The notes below the pieces were generated by a model, which was given only the letters and a program-made list of their open reading frames with translations, made no database searches and was not told where the DNA came from. Positions 7,970-16,548 of a stretch of 52,837 nt of DNA are shown one piece after another. Every line of letters starts with the position of its first letter. The first letter of the stretch is position 1. A program made the translations under genes and the position numbers. Source of the DNA: Leptolinea sp. UBA5203 (lineage in GTDB: Bacteria > Chloroflexota > Anaerolineae > Anaerolineales > Anaerolineaceae). The stretch is taken from contig DHVR01000018.1 in NCBI GenBank assembly GCA_002412765.1, positions 1 to 52,837 on the forward strand, written 5' to 3'.

Positions 7970-8554
7970 CTATTCATCCAATTTGATTTGAGCAAACGCT
8001 TCCTGGCAGATTTTTCGAATACAATTCGAGGCATGCAGCAGTGGGATGGCGCCGGGTCTGGGGTAGCGTCCATTGCTATGCGAGACCAGAGAGACAATCT
8101 GCTCCCTAGCCAGATCCACCAAAATCACCTGGCCAGCTTCACCGCCGTACCAGGGTTCCAGGCTGCTGGTGCGGGCAAAGGATAGCATCTCCTCGGAAAA
8201 CCCCGTCTTTGAGACGGCTACAATGGCAATGTTGGGGATCAGGATGCGCAGAGCATGCGGTGTTTTGAAGCCCAGGTTGACCTGAGCACTGAAGCGTTTG
8301 TATATCTCTTTAAGCAGATCCGGGCGGTCAAACACAGAATCATCTGCATCGATAAACAAAAAGTGATCCAGCACTTTTGCAAAGCCCAAACGGATTGGCT
8401 CGGTTGTTTGAACATAAAGGGATGACCTTATCTCCGGAATCCTACACGGTTGATGGACCAGATACCCTTTTTTTTGAAAAGCCTGACTAACAGCGAGGGT
8501 AAATTTATGAATCAATCTTCTTCTCCAATCGCAGTAGGGACATGAAAAACACAA
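7970..8554 (-). CDS. Unknown protein, 194 residues
   Basis: I do not recognise this family. The protein begins with a Cys pair (CFSCPYCDWRRR) that could bind metal, followed by mixed alpha/beta sequence with an acidic DADD (near residue 70) and a C-terminal stretch VILVDLAREQIVSLV that looks like a buried strand. There is no signal peptide or membrane span. The longest frame starts at a TTG (8554) with no clear Shine-Dalgarno; an internal TTG after GGAGAAGAAG is an alternative, and would remove the Cys pair. It is a single-gene unit between the ClC gene and the VOC gene on the same strand. Confidence 0.55.
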   Translation of the reverse strand: MCFSCPYCDWRRRLIHKFTLAVSQAFQKKGYLVHQPCRIPEIRSSLYVQTTEPIRLGFAKVLDHFLFIDADDSVFDRPDLLKEIYKRFSAQVNLGFKTPHALRILIPNIAIVAVSKTGFSEEMLSFARTSSLEPWYGGEAGQVILVDLAREQIVSLVSHSNGRYPRPGAIPLLHASNCIRKICQEAFAQIKLDE

Positions 8555-8636
8555 AATCTCTGCGATAAAATGATCCTGTTTTAAAGGTGAACCGTGAAAT
8601 AATTTGAATAAAGGATAGCAAGCACTATCTTATTCT

Positions 8637-10259
8637 CTACTCGGATTTCATGCATCCTTTCCGCAATATTTCCAGCGCATCGGTTACATCCGGAGCAATG
8701 ACCACAGTAAGGCGCATATGCGCTTCCAGGCGGGTATTTGCCTTTGGAACCCATTCCCGTTTTCCATCAGAACAGCGAACAACGATACAGCCTGGTGGCA
8801 ATCCAAGGGAACGAACTAATAATCCATCGAAGGGGGCACCTGCCTGGATATTGAAATCCACCACGGCCGGTTCTTTTAAAAGGGTAGGAACGCCACTTCG
8901 TCCCAGGTCCCGTGTTAGTAAGGCTTCATAGATGGGTAAATCCTTCAAGCCTTCAGCCACTGCATAGGCACAAAAACAACTTACCAATAGAGGCAGCATT
9001 TGAGAGTAATTCCCCGTCATCTCGATGATCAGCATGATTCCTGTTAAGGGAGCCCGCACAATCGCTGTAAAATAGGCTGCCATACCCACAACTGCAAAGA
9101 CAGCCGGAATAGGCACAAGATTTGGTGCAATAGCGTGAGCGATTTGTCCAACAGCCAATCCAAGTAAGGATCCCAGAACCAACAATGGGGCGAAAATACC
9201 ACCAGGTGCGCCGGTACCATAACTGGATGTAGTCAGTAGAAATCGTAAAATGAAGAAGATTGGAATTGCGGAAAGGACCACTTTTCCCGCAAGCGCTGTT
9301 TCAGCCAGTGTGTGTCCGCTTCCGATCATCAAGGGTGAAAACCAGCCAATTAATCCAATGATTCCGCCAATGACCGCAATAACCGGAATCACGAATCGCT
9401 CCGGGATCTTTGCAAATATGCTTATCGATGCCATCAAACTGCGATTAAATCCAACCCCCAAAAGACCTGTGAGGATTCCTAAAAGGGCAAAGAAAGGCAG
9501 GGATCCCAATGGTGGGACGGGATAACTGGGGATGGTAAAAACCGGAAATTGTCCCGCGCCGATTCTGGCAATGATGTCAGCAATGACGGCTGCAACAAAG
9601 GTAGCACCAAATACGATAGGTTGAAAATCTCGTCGAACTTCTTCAAGAACGAAGATTAAACCGGAAAGTGGCGCATTGAAGGCTGCCGCTAACCCAGCTC
9701 CAGCACCAGCGGTTGTTAGGGTAAGACGTTCCCGTTTGGAGACCTTCAATAACCTGGAGATGGCATCCCCAATGGCACCCCCCATTTGGACTGTGGGACC
9801 TTCCCGTCCTAACGTAAGACCACTTCCAATCGCGATAATACCGCCAAAAAATTTTACCGGTAAGACACGTTTCCAATTTAATTTTCGGAATCGATGGAGG
9901 ACAGCTTCCAGGTGAGGAATTCCACTTCCGCTGGCTTCAGGTGCAAAGCGTCGAGTCAGCAAAACTGAAACGCTGGCTCCAAACATCGTAAAAAGGATTG
10001 GAAAAATCCAACCAAACCTTGGAAAATCATGTGCCCATGTAATAATCAGATTTCGTAACGCATCAGCACCGGTTAAAGCGGCTCGAAAAAGTAATGCCAC
10101 AGTGCCAGCGCAAGCCCCAACCAGGGCGGCTCTAGGAAAAATCCATCGGCGTTGTTGTCTGATATCCAGATACTCTTGAATTTCAGAATGAGCTAGATCA
10201 TCTTGGTTTTCGGTTTGTGTTTTTTTGGTTGGCAGGAGATTTTGTAGGCCAATTGACAA
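8637..10259 (-). CDS. ClC-family chloride/proton antiporter with C-terminal TrkA_C-like domain
   Basis: A 540-residue integral membrane protein of the ClC family. All three selectivity-filter segments are present: GSGIPH (residues 111-116), GREGPTV (151-157) with the gating Glu153, and GGIFAP in the second half. The internal proton-transfer Glu is conserved in FVLEEVRRDF (206/207), which in characterised members marks H+/Cl- exchangers rather than channels. About 70 residues at the C-terminus form a soluble RCK/TrkA_C-like domain (LVRSLGLPPGCIVVRC...MRLTVVIAP). The longest frame begins at TTG 10259; a later start is possible because the first 30 residues are poorly conserved. No partner gene is obvious. 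Confidence 0.92.
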   Translation of the reverse strand: MSIGLQNLLPTKKTQTENQDDLAHSEIQEYLDIRQQRRWIFPRAALVGACAGTVALLFRAALTGADALRNLIITWAHDFPRFGWIFPILFTMFGASVSVLLTRRFAPEASGSGIPHLEAVLHRFRKLNWKRVLPVKFFGGIIAIGSGLTLGREGPTVQMGGAIGDAISRLLKVSKRERLTLTTAGAGAGLAAAFNAPLSGLIFVLEEVRRDFQPIVFGATFVAAVIADIIARIGAGQFPVFTIPSYPVPPLGSLPFFALLGILTGLLGVGFNRSLMASISIFAKIPERFVIPVIAVIGGIIGLIGWFSPLMIGSGHTLAETALAGKVVLSAIPIFFILRFLLTTSSYGTGAPGGIFAPLLVLGSLLGLAVGQIAHAIAPNLVPIPAVFAVVGMAAYFTAIVRAPLTGIMLIIEMTGNYSQMLPLLVSCFCAYAVAEGLKDLPIYEALLTRDLGRSGVPTLLKEPAVVDFNIQAGAPFDGLLVRSLGLPPGCIVVRCSDGKREWVPKANTRLEAHMRLTVVIAPDVTDALEILRKGCMKSE

Positions 10260-10504
10260 GGGGTACCACGCTTTAATAGTTTGTAGAGTTGTTTATTGGT
10301 GTTAATAAATTATTACTACAACTAAAGAATAATTATACTTCCTTTGACACTGCCTACACCTCGCGCTTTGGGATATACATTTTTTTTGCAAGGCAGCTGG
10401 ACTATGCCATAGTTTTCAGAAATACAAAAGGATGATATGAAAAGATGGATAGGGCTAAAAAGTGATTCTTCTGCTTTCCCTTTTAATCCCCCCCCTGCCC
10501 TTTT

Positions 10505-11863
10505 TTACAAAATGGATTTGATCATCCTTACGTTTTCTGCACTCGGCCCAGTGGAAATGATATCAACCGATTTTCCAAGTTGTGATGCCATCACCTGGAG
10601 TACTTTGTCCATCTCTGCATCACAAGATTCAAGGACGGGTCTGGCCGTGAAAAGCGCTTGTGTGAATGCCGTCCTTTGCGAGAGAGATAGTGTATGGGTA
10701 AAAAGGGGATTTTTCACATCATTCTTAGGGGAATCCGCGGGGCATAGGAAATCCTTAATTTCATGACTTTGATATGCTGTACAATACTGCCAGGTTTTTA
10801 ACTGAGGTACGATGTCCATATGCGTTACAGCTAACGAGTCTAACTTCCCTAGGTGACTCAGGGCATAGCGAGCCAGGACTGCATCAAACCATCCATAACG
10901 CACGCTGCCCTGCCATTCATTCCTTGTATTATGCTCGTTTACAAGCATGTTAATTTGATCCGTTTCGGTTGGCAATGGACCTGGTCCATGGCGAACGGCG
11001 TAGGATCGCATGACACCGATTTTGTGTATTTGAGCATCCACTGCCATTTCCTTGAGAAGGTCAAAGGCATTGGCGTCAGTGCAGCGCGACCAGGTGGTAT
11101 AGGGATGAAAGCCGACGTCCTGATCCAACAGGACACCTTGAGCACCCTCAAAAACTACACATTCAGATTGACGAAGCCAATTTTGCAGAACTGCATCGGA
11201 ACTGATCAACCCCAGTTCTGTGATGCGTGCGATGGTGGAAATCCATGTTTCCAACACATCGTCTCCTTCGAAAACCTGCCATTCATTGGAGAAGGTTTCA
11301 CTTTTTGGGTGCTTCAACCCGAAGGAGATTAACTGCGCTCGTTTCCGTTCGCGGATCCGCTCCAGTTTTCTTCGTAAGGCGGGTGGATTCGCAAGATCTC
11401 CTGCTAAAACACTATCATCCCTATTCATTAAGGCATCTTCCACGGCTTCACCCACCCCAACGCCGCAGCTCCCATGGCGGTGCTCGCCGCGTGCAAGTTC
11501 GCGGATATGATTGGCGGCTTGGTGGAATGGCGTGATGATCAAAGCCTGATCACTGACCCGGATACGTGCAAAGGCATCCCGGATGCCTTTGCGTTCCAGA
11601 ATCGTGCCTTCCACCAGCAATGCGGATGGATGGACGATGACATACCGGGAGAGATAGGTTTTTACCCCCGGAACAAAAGATCCAGAGCCAAATTGAGAAA
11701 AGGTATGCTGCCGGCCATCACCTGTAACCACGTTATGGCCTGCCTGAGCGCCGCCGTTATAGCGTACAACAACATTGGCATTGAATTGACGAACTAAAAA
11801 ATCTGTCAGAATACCTTTTCCGCCGTCCCCAAATCCAAGATCTGTAATGATATAAGCTCGCAA
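10505..11863 (-). CDS. Divergent adenylosuccinate synthetase homologue (PurA paralogue)
   Basis: A 452-residue GTPase-fold ligase. The PurA core is clear: GFGDGGKG (residues 10-17, for GDEGKG) with catalytic Asp13, AGHN with His43, GDL near 155, EGAQGVLLDQD, GPGPLPTE and RYGWFDA. The loop that holds L-aspartate in true PurA (TTGRxRR) reads NEWQGSVRYGW, so the amino donor may differ. IMP 6-OH activation by GTP looks possible; the product cannot be named. It is third in a same-strand operon: its start is 15 bp after the VWA stop, which follows a pseudokinase gene. No purine-synthesis gene is nearby, so it is probably not the housekeeping enzyme. Annotation pipelines would call it purA. Confidence 0.85.
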   Translation of the reverse strand: MRAYIITDLGFGDGGKGILTDFLVRQFNANVVVRYNGGAQAGHNVVTGDGRQHTFSQFGSGSFVPGVKTYLSRYVIVHPSALLVEGTILERKGIRDAFARIRVSDQALIITPFHQAANHIRELARGEHRHGSCGVGVGEAVEDALMNRDDSVLAGDLANPPALRRKLERIRERKRAQLISFGLKHPKSETFSNEWQVFEGDDVLETWISTIARITELGLISSDAVLQNWLRQSECVVFEGAQGVLLDQDVGFHPYTTWSRCTDANAFDLLKEMAVDAQIHKIGVMRSYAVRHGPGPLPTETDQINMLVNEHNTRNEWQGSVRYGWFDAVLARYALSHLGKLDSLAVTHMDIVPQLKTWQYCTAYQSHEIKDFLCPADSPKNDVKNPLFTHTLSLSQRTAFTQALFTARPVLESCDAEMDKVLQVMASQLGKSVDIISTGPSAENVRMIKSIL

Positions 11864-11878
11864 GAAATGAAACCTCGA

Positions 11879-12793
11879 TCAGGACGCGAGACTGGGATTA
11901 AGAACAACCTCGGCAAAGGGGGTCAGAGATTGAAGGATGTGACTTTTTCGCGCAGACGGCATACCCGCTTTTGTCAGAAGATTGCTCAATGCCTTCAGGC
12001 TGGCTGCCCGTCCTTCGCTGAGCAGCATGGCCCCTGCAGTCACATAGCAGACATCTTCGGGGCCGTCCAGAACGATCACATGGTCACCTAGCAGATCGCG
12101 CCAGCGTCGTTCACAACGTTTAGCCCGCGCCTGGTCCGGGATAATGAAGAAGGGTTTGAAACTCTTCTGAAGCTCAGCAACAATCTCTTCACAGGTGAGG
12201 TCCTCGTCCAGCTTATCCCCGATGATCCCTTCCACGATATGTTTTGAGAGAGTGGGGTAAGGCATTTCATCCCCGGTCATAAAGAGATAACCTCGTTTCT
12301 TGCGCTTGATCATGCAGTCCATTTCGGTATGCATGGCAAGAAAATACATGCCCAATTCATAGGATTCTTCACCGCTTCCACCGCCGCCGCCTTCCAAATA
12401 GGACCAGGTCAACCATTGATCCATCAGGTCAGCCGTGGATTCAAACTGCCCAACTTGCAATGGCGCATTATCGCTAATCGCATCGCCAATCGCCATAAAT
12501 AGAATCTGCGGATCACGAATATCACAATCGGTCAGGATTTTCATAAACGTGGGGAGTTCACGGCTGGCCAGGAGTTTTGGAATGTCCCCCATGGAACCGG
12601 TGACATCCAATGCAAATACGATCCCCAGGGATTGTGGGTGATCACTGCCATCCCGACTCTCACGCAATCGAACCCCTTTTGGATTCATCAGCGGGTGGCA
12701 GTTACTTTGCTTAAAAACTTGTTGCGCTGGAATGTTGGTGCGCCCCTGAAGAAGCGCTTGATGCGCTGCATGACTGTAATTTCCGTTTCCCAT
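11879..12793 (-). CDS. VWA-domain protein
   Basis: A 304-residue protein made almost wholly of a von Willebrand A domain. The metal-ion-dependent adhesion site reads DVTGSMGD (residues 63-70, a DXTXS version of DXSXS), followed by FMAIGDA, a Gly-rich stretch GGGGGSGEESYELG (about 134-147) and LFMTGDEMPYP. There is no signal peptide, so it acts in the cytoplasm. It lies between the pseudokinase (43 bp upstream) and the PurA-like gene (15 bp downstream). VWA proteins next to kinases occur in the TerY-type stress systems (established), where they are thought to be scaffolds or phosphorylation targets; the present trio lacks the PP2C phosphatase of those systems. Confidence 0.88.
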   Translation of the reverse strand: MGNGNYSHAAHQALLQGRTNIPAQQVFKQSNCHPLMNPKGVRLRESRDGSDHPQSLGIVFALDVTGSMGDIPKLLASRELPTFMKILTDCDIRDPQILFMAIGDAISDNAPLQVGQFESTADLMDQWLTWSYLEGGGGGSGEESYELGMYFLAMHTEMDCMIKRKKRGYLFMTGDEMPYPTLSKHIVEGIIGDKLDEDLTCEEIVAELQKSFKPFFIIPDQARAKRCERRWRDLLGDHVIVLDGPEDVCYVTAGAMLLSEGRAASLKALSNLLTKAGMPSARKSHILQSLTPFAEVVLNPSLAS

Positions 12794-12835
12794 TCTATAA
12801 ATCTCCTTTGTGATGATGCGAAATCGCTTGAATTT

Positions 12836-13849
12836 TCATGAATTTTTCGGCATAACAATCGGGTTAAACATAGGTGGGCCAAAAACATCTCTGGCAATTT
12901 GGCCGAGTTCTTCTCGGATAGCCCAGGCATCTTCACTTGCCGTTCGGGCAGGATCGGAATGAGCGATGCGCTGAATGATGCCCGCCAAAGCTGTCGGGAC
13001 TGTTTGGGGCAGATCGGCAGTCTGTGGATCGCCTCCCAGGATGGCAGCCATGCAGCGTGCACTCATCACGAGATCCAATTGTGCGGTTAAAGCTAACGCG
13101 GAGTGAGCTGGTTTTGGGTAATAGAATTCATATTCAGATGAAATACTCCGCAGGTTTTCATTCAATGGACCGGCAGCGCTATACCCCACCAGGCGCACCC
13201 CATGTTCATTTTCCTGAACTAGAAGATGTTCCGGCAATACAGCGCCATGGGCCATACCGGAAGCATGGATGAAGGAGAGCACCTCCAGGATTCGCCGCCA
13301 TACCCAAATTGAAGCCTGTGGGGCAATGCCATTCGGATAGGCTTGGATGACATCTTTGAACGTGTGCTGAAATCCGCTGGCGCGGCGAAAAATACTTACC
13401 TGTTGTCCCGTTGGTAATTCACCGTGGATGACAGGCTGGGGTATCAACTGGGTGAAGGTATCCGCACCGGGTGCATTACTTTTTTGCAGCCTTTGCAGGG
13501 TATGCCATTCATTGTTAAATGGTTCTTTATCTTTTATATCCCGTAAAATTTTGATGAGCACCAATTCGGTTGGGAATCTGGCGAGCCTTCCCGCGTATGC
13601 ATCAGAAAAATCCCCATGCGCAATGAATTGATCCAACGCCCAATGCCGGTTGCCAAGCGAGATGGTTGAGTCAGTCAGATGCATCGCGGAGGCATTCCAT
13701 TCCTGGAATGCATCGTGAAATTTGGAAGCCGAGACGGAGGATTCATCCAATTGAATGGTAGCTCCGCAATGAGCACAGACGATGGAGCGCGCAAATTTGT
13801 GCGGTGTAAGTGGCGCGTTGCATTGGGGGCACATGAGGGCTTTTTCCAT
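12836..13849 (-). CDS. Zinc-ribbon pseudokinase
   Basis: A 337-residue protein with an N-terminal zinc ribbon (Cys7-Cys10 and Cys25-Cys28) and a protein-kinase fold. The glycine loop is degenerate (AHGDFSDAYAGRL, 77-89), and Lys100 of the VAIK position is kept (LVLIKIL). The catalytic loop HRDxKPxN is replaced by HGAVLPEH (201-208), losing the catalytic Asp, Lys and Asn, and the DFG motif reads GYS (222-224). It should therefore bind but not phosphorylate: a pseudokinase. AGGAAACC precedes ATG 13849. It is the first gene of the operon with the VWA and PurA-like genes. A regulatory or scaffold role for the other two is inference. Confidence 0.85.
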   Translation of the reverse strand: MEKALMCPQCNAPLTPHKFARSIVCAHCGATIQLDESSVSASKFHDAFQEWNASAMHLTDSTISLGNRHWALDQFIAHGDFSDAYAGRLARFPTELVLIKILRDIKDKEPFNNEWHTLQRLQKSNAPGADTFTQLIPQPVIHGELPTGQQVSIFRRASGFQHTFKDVIQAYPNGIAPQASIWVWRRILEVLSFIHASGMAHGAVLPEHLLVQENEHGVRLVGYSAAGPLNENLRSISSEYEFYYPKPAHSALALTAQLDLVMSARCMAAILGGDPQTADLPQTVPTALAGIIQRIAHSDPARTASEDAWAIREELGQIARDVFGPPMFNPIVMPKNS

Positions 13850-14217
13850 GCTGCAAGGTTTCCTTTTGAATCAGGCATGTGCTAACTGCATAAAAGTTGA
13901 GTAGGACAAAAAGGCTTCGCATGCTGCCGTGAGCAGTTGCGTTGGTGATCAAGAAAATTCGTTATACCAAAGTACGATTAATGATACTGGATAAAATCTC
14001 GAGGCGCAATTAGGATTAGGCGCGTGTTTAAAAATTAAAGGAAAAACGAACTCTACAAGTTTCGGCCTGCTGTAACCTTTAGCAGTTTTTATAAAAATCA
14101 AGGTTCAGGAAGTCTATGATTAGCTAAATTGGGTTGTAAATAAAAGCAAGGCATTAAGGACAAAATGTAAAGTATAATAGTATGTTTGCCTAACTGAAAT
14201 TTTAGAGGAATTAAAAA
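13850..14217. other. Divergent intergenic region
   Basis: 368 bp between the start of the pseudokinase operon (minus) and the PotD-like gene (plus). A -10-like TATAAT at 14173-14178 lies 39 bp before the plus-strand start, without a good -35. No palindrome strong enough to call an operator was found on the minus side. Confidence 0.4.
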
Positions 14218-15300
14218 TTGTTGAATACCAGAGTCTTTAATCTACTTATCTTTATTAGTTTGTCCATTATCTTAGTGGCTTGTAACAATAACTCAAATCT
14301 ATCCGCAAATCCCCCTGCTGAATCGCTGGTTTACTATAATTGGGAGGATGATATACCGATTGAAGTTCTTGATGAATTCACGGCCCGTACTGGAATAAGC
14401 GTAGAGTATCAAACTTTTGAATCAAGTCAGGAAGCTGAAAATAATCTCCAGAATGGTGCATATCATTATGATGTGCTGGCCGTGGAGACAGATTCAATTT
14501 CGAGGTTGGTTGCAAATCAATTGGTTGCCGAACTAAATTATGACAATATTCCCAACGCGAAATTTGTCTCCAATGCAGTTCATAGCCCAACGTTTGATCA
14601 AGATAAAGTATATTCCGTCCCTTTTGACTGGGGTTCAACTGGGTTGATTGTCCTACAGGATAATAATCTCCCGGACTTGAAAGCCTGGAAGGATTTATGG
14701 AACACTTCTGATTGGGTCACAATTGGGATGAGAGAAAATATGCCGTATGATAATTTTGCGATGGCGAAAAAAGGACTGGGTTATTCTATTAATGATTGTG
14801 ATCCCGGTGTTTTATACTCAGCTTTTGAAGAATTGAAGGAATTATCCCCTCGCATAAAACTGGTCGATGTGGAAGCGGGTCCAGCTATTGACTTATTGGA
14901 ATCCGGAGAAATTGACATTCTAATTGGTTGGTCTGATGATATTACTGAGGCGAAAGACCGGGGTTTGGCTGTAAAATATATTCTGCCCGAAGAAGGTACT
15001 TTTTTATGGGGAGACAGTTATGTTGTTTCTGCAAGTACTGACAAAAAGAAACAAGCTGAGCAGTTAATTAATTTCCTGTTGGAGCCTGAAATCGCCGCAA
15101 AGATCATGATTCACAGTAGTTATGCAAGTACGAATTCGGAGGTAAATGACTTTTTACCCTCCTATATGATATATGACACAACCATCTTCCCAACTCGTGA
15201 AGGCCTAATCAACGCAGAATCTTACATCCCCTTAGAGGCATCATGTACTCGTAGGATATTGGAATTGTGGGATGTGTATATTCAAGGGTTTGATTCCTGA
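14218..15300 (+). CDS. PotD-like (polyamine-type) ABC solute-binding lipoprotein
   Basis: A 360-residue extracellular binding protein. The lipobox is IILVAC with Cys22 lipidated. The mature start VYYNWEDDIPIEVLDEF and YDVLAVETDSISRLVANQL match the spermidine/putrescine binding-protein family (PotD/PotF). The first codon is TTG 14218, after GAGGAATT; no better ATG precedes the signal peptide. No permease or ATPase gene is adjacent, so this is an orphan binding protein that must share a transporter encoded elsewhere or act as a sensor. A strong terminator follows, so it is monocistronic. The ligand is inferred from family only. Confidence 0.87.
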   Translation: MLNTRVFNLLIFISLSIILVACNNNSNLSANPPAESLVYYNWEDDIPIEVLDEFTARTGISVEYQTFESSQEAENNLQNGAYHYDVLAVETDSISRLVANQLVAELNYDNIPNAKFVSNAVHSPTFDQDKVYSVPFDWGSTGLIVLQDNNLPDLKAWKDLWNTSDWVTIGMRENMPYDNFAMAKKGLGYSINDCDPGVLYSAFEELKELSPRIKLVDVEAGPAIDLLESGEIDILIGWSDDITEAKDRGLAVKYILPEEGTFLWGDSYVVSASTDKKKQAEQLINFLLEPEIAAKIMIHSSYASTNSEVNDFLPSYMIYDTTIFPTREGLINAESYIPLEASCTRRILELWDVYIQGFDS

Positions 15301-15394
15301 TTTCAATCGGTTATTTTTGAAGAAGAATTGACTTTAAGACAATGGGCTTGATTTAAGGAGATACAATTCTCCATCTAGAATTAATGACTATTCC

Positions 15395-15421
15395 AAAGCG
15401 CTCTATGATCGGGCGCTTTTT
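15395..15421 (+). terminator. Terminator of the PotD-like gene
   Basis: 9-bp stem including one G-T pair (AAAGCGCTC at 15395-15403, GGGCGCTTT at 15411-15419), 7-base loop, continuing into TTC on the plus strand. Confidence 0.75.
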
Positions 15422-15538
15422 CATACGACTAGCTATAGGTGAATCATGCATTATTGGGTTTATTCTGTGAGTCATAGTCTTACAAAATTCTTTTTAGTTG
15501 AACAACCTATTATTTCGGTGGATCCGGAGTGTATTAAT

Positions 15539-15570
15539 CAAAAGAGCCCTTCAAACGAAGAGCTCTTTTG
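15539..15570 (-). terminator. Terminator after the small minus-strand membrane genes
   Basis: CAAAAGAGC (15539-15547) pairs with GCTCTTTTG (15562-15570), and the inner CTTC/GAAG extend the stem to 13 bp with one mismatch. On the minus strand it ends in TTTTGATTAAT. Its place just past 15583 supports a real transcription unit on that strand. Confidence 0.6.
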
Positions 15571-15582
15571 GTATAAAAGTCA

Positions 15583-15798
15583 TTATTTCGGACTGGTTAT
15601 GATAAGAACTATTGCTGTGTAAAAGATTAAAAATGCAATCAAAATGCCCCAGTAGTAATCAGTGCTGTCTTCAACCCAGATTTTTTGTACACTACTATGA
15701 AAACAACGACCAGGCCAAGCAATGCAACTAGGGGGAGTAAACAATTGAAAAAATATGTCATGCTCCTTCAGTAAATTCCACTCACTAATGATGACCAT
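15583..15798 (-). CDS. Possible small membrane protein (reading frame uncertain)
   Basis: A frame of up to 71 codons ends in a strong transmembrane helix (YYWGILIAFLIFYTAIVLII). Its N-terminal half is not protein-like. A second frame from ATG 15759-15761 gives the hydrophobic LLPLVALLGLVVVFIVVYKK before stopping at 15639. Together these look like one two-span membrane protein broken by a frameshift, or by a sequencing error. The terminator at 15539-15570 and the adjacent small membrane gene upstream argue that something here is or was expressed. Confidence 0.35.
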   Translation of the reverse strand: MVIISEWNLLKEHDIFFQLFTPPSCIAWPGRCFHSSVQKIWVEDSTDYYWGILIAFLIFYTAIVLIITSPK

Positions 15799-15831
15799 TC
15801 GTTATAAAAATATGGTTGGGTAACCGAATAC

Positions 15832-16002
15832 CTACAAATTTCTCATCAAATTGCCGAGAGCTAATAAAACAAATCCGGATACTACCATCCAGAAAGCGTA
15901 GCCAGCCAGGCCGGGGATGCTTCCGAGGTGGGCCATAATTCCTAATAAAACAAGCACTACTGCAATCCAAAAGGTAATTTCTTTAGGTCTGTTAAGTTTC
16001 AT
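15832..16002 (-). CDS. Small two-span membrane protein (56 residues)
   Basis: A 56-codon frame from ATG 16002 to TAG 15832 with AAGGAG about 8 bases upstream. It encodes a short basic start (MKLNRPKEITF) and two hydrophobic helices, roughly residues 11-24 (WIAVVLVLLGIMA) and 34-50 (GYAFWMVVSGFVLLALG), joined by HLGSIPGL, with a basic end. This is a typical bacterial small membrane protein. It is followed by the uncertain frame at 15583-15798 and its terminator. Function unknown. Confidence 0.65.
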   Translation of the reverse strand: MKLNRPKEITFWIAVVLVLLGIMAHLGSIPGLAGYAFWMVVSGFVLLALGNLMRNL

Positions 16003-16219
16003 GAAAGGTATCTCCTTAGTGTATTAAAATAATGAAAATTGTTTCTCTATCAGTATATGCCAAAGGAGCTATCGATGTCCCATACAAAACATTAATAAAA
16101 CCTATTTTTTTTCAAAGGTATAAAGTGAAATTCTTAACCCCTGATTCGCAATTTCCTTCAACCGGCAGAGCCAAACTGAAAAGAGTATAATTATCTTTAC
16201 TTATCCACAGGAAAATACT

Positions 16220-16444
16220 ATGACTGCAAATCCACAACCCAATAACCCTCTGCACGGCACCACTCTGGAGATGATCCTCACCGTTCTGGTTGAGCAATAC
16301 GGTTGGGATGAGCTGGCCCAGCGCATTCCTGTGCGCTGCTTTTCCAATGAGCCGAGTATTAAATCCAGCTTGAGCTTTTTACGGCGCACTCCCTGGGCAC
16401 GCAAAAAAGTTGAAGATGTGTATTTAAATTTAGTGGGGAAGTAG
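16220..16444 (+). CDS. VF530 family DNA-binding protein (DUF2132)
   Basis: A 74-residue protein that matches the VF530/DUF2132 family along its length: NPLHGTTLEMILTVLVEQY, then GWDELAQRIPVRCF, then SNEPSIKSSLSFLRRTPWAR. Family members are small, all-helical proteins with a four-helix fold and are reported to bind double-stranded DNA. AGGAAA lies 8 bases before ATG 16220. It is monocistronic and does not share an operon with its neighbours. Its biological role is not known. Confidence 0.93.
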   Translation: MTANPQPNNPLHGTTLEMILTVLVEQYGWDELAQRIPVRCFSNEPSIKSSLSFLRRTPWARKKVEDVYLNLVGK

Positions 16445-16548
16445 TTTTTATTACCCGACTCAACGCTGATAGATGATTACAGCTTCTTGTTGGTTTGCTC
16501 TTCACCGAAGGTACTCACTGCCTTTTTTTTCGGTGGCATGCTCTGATG

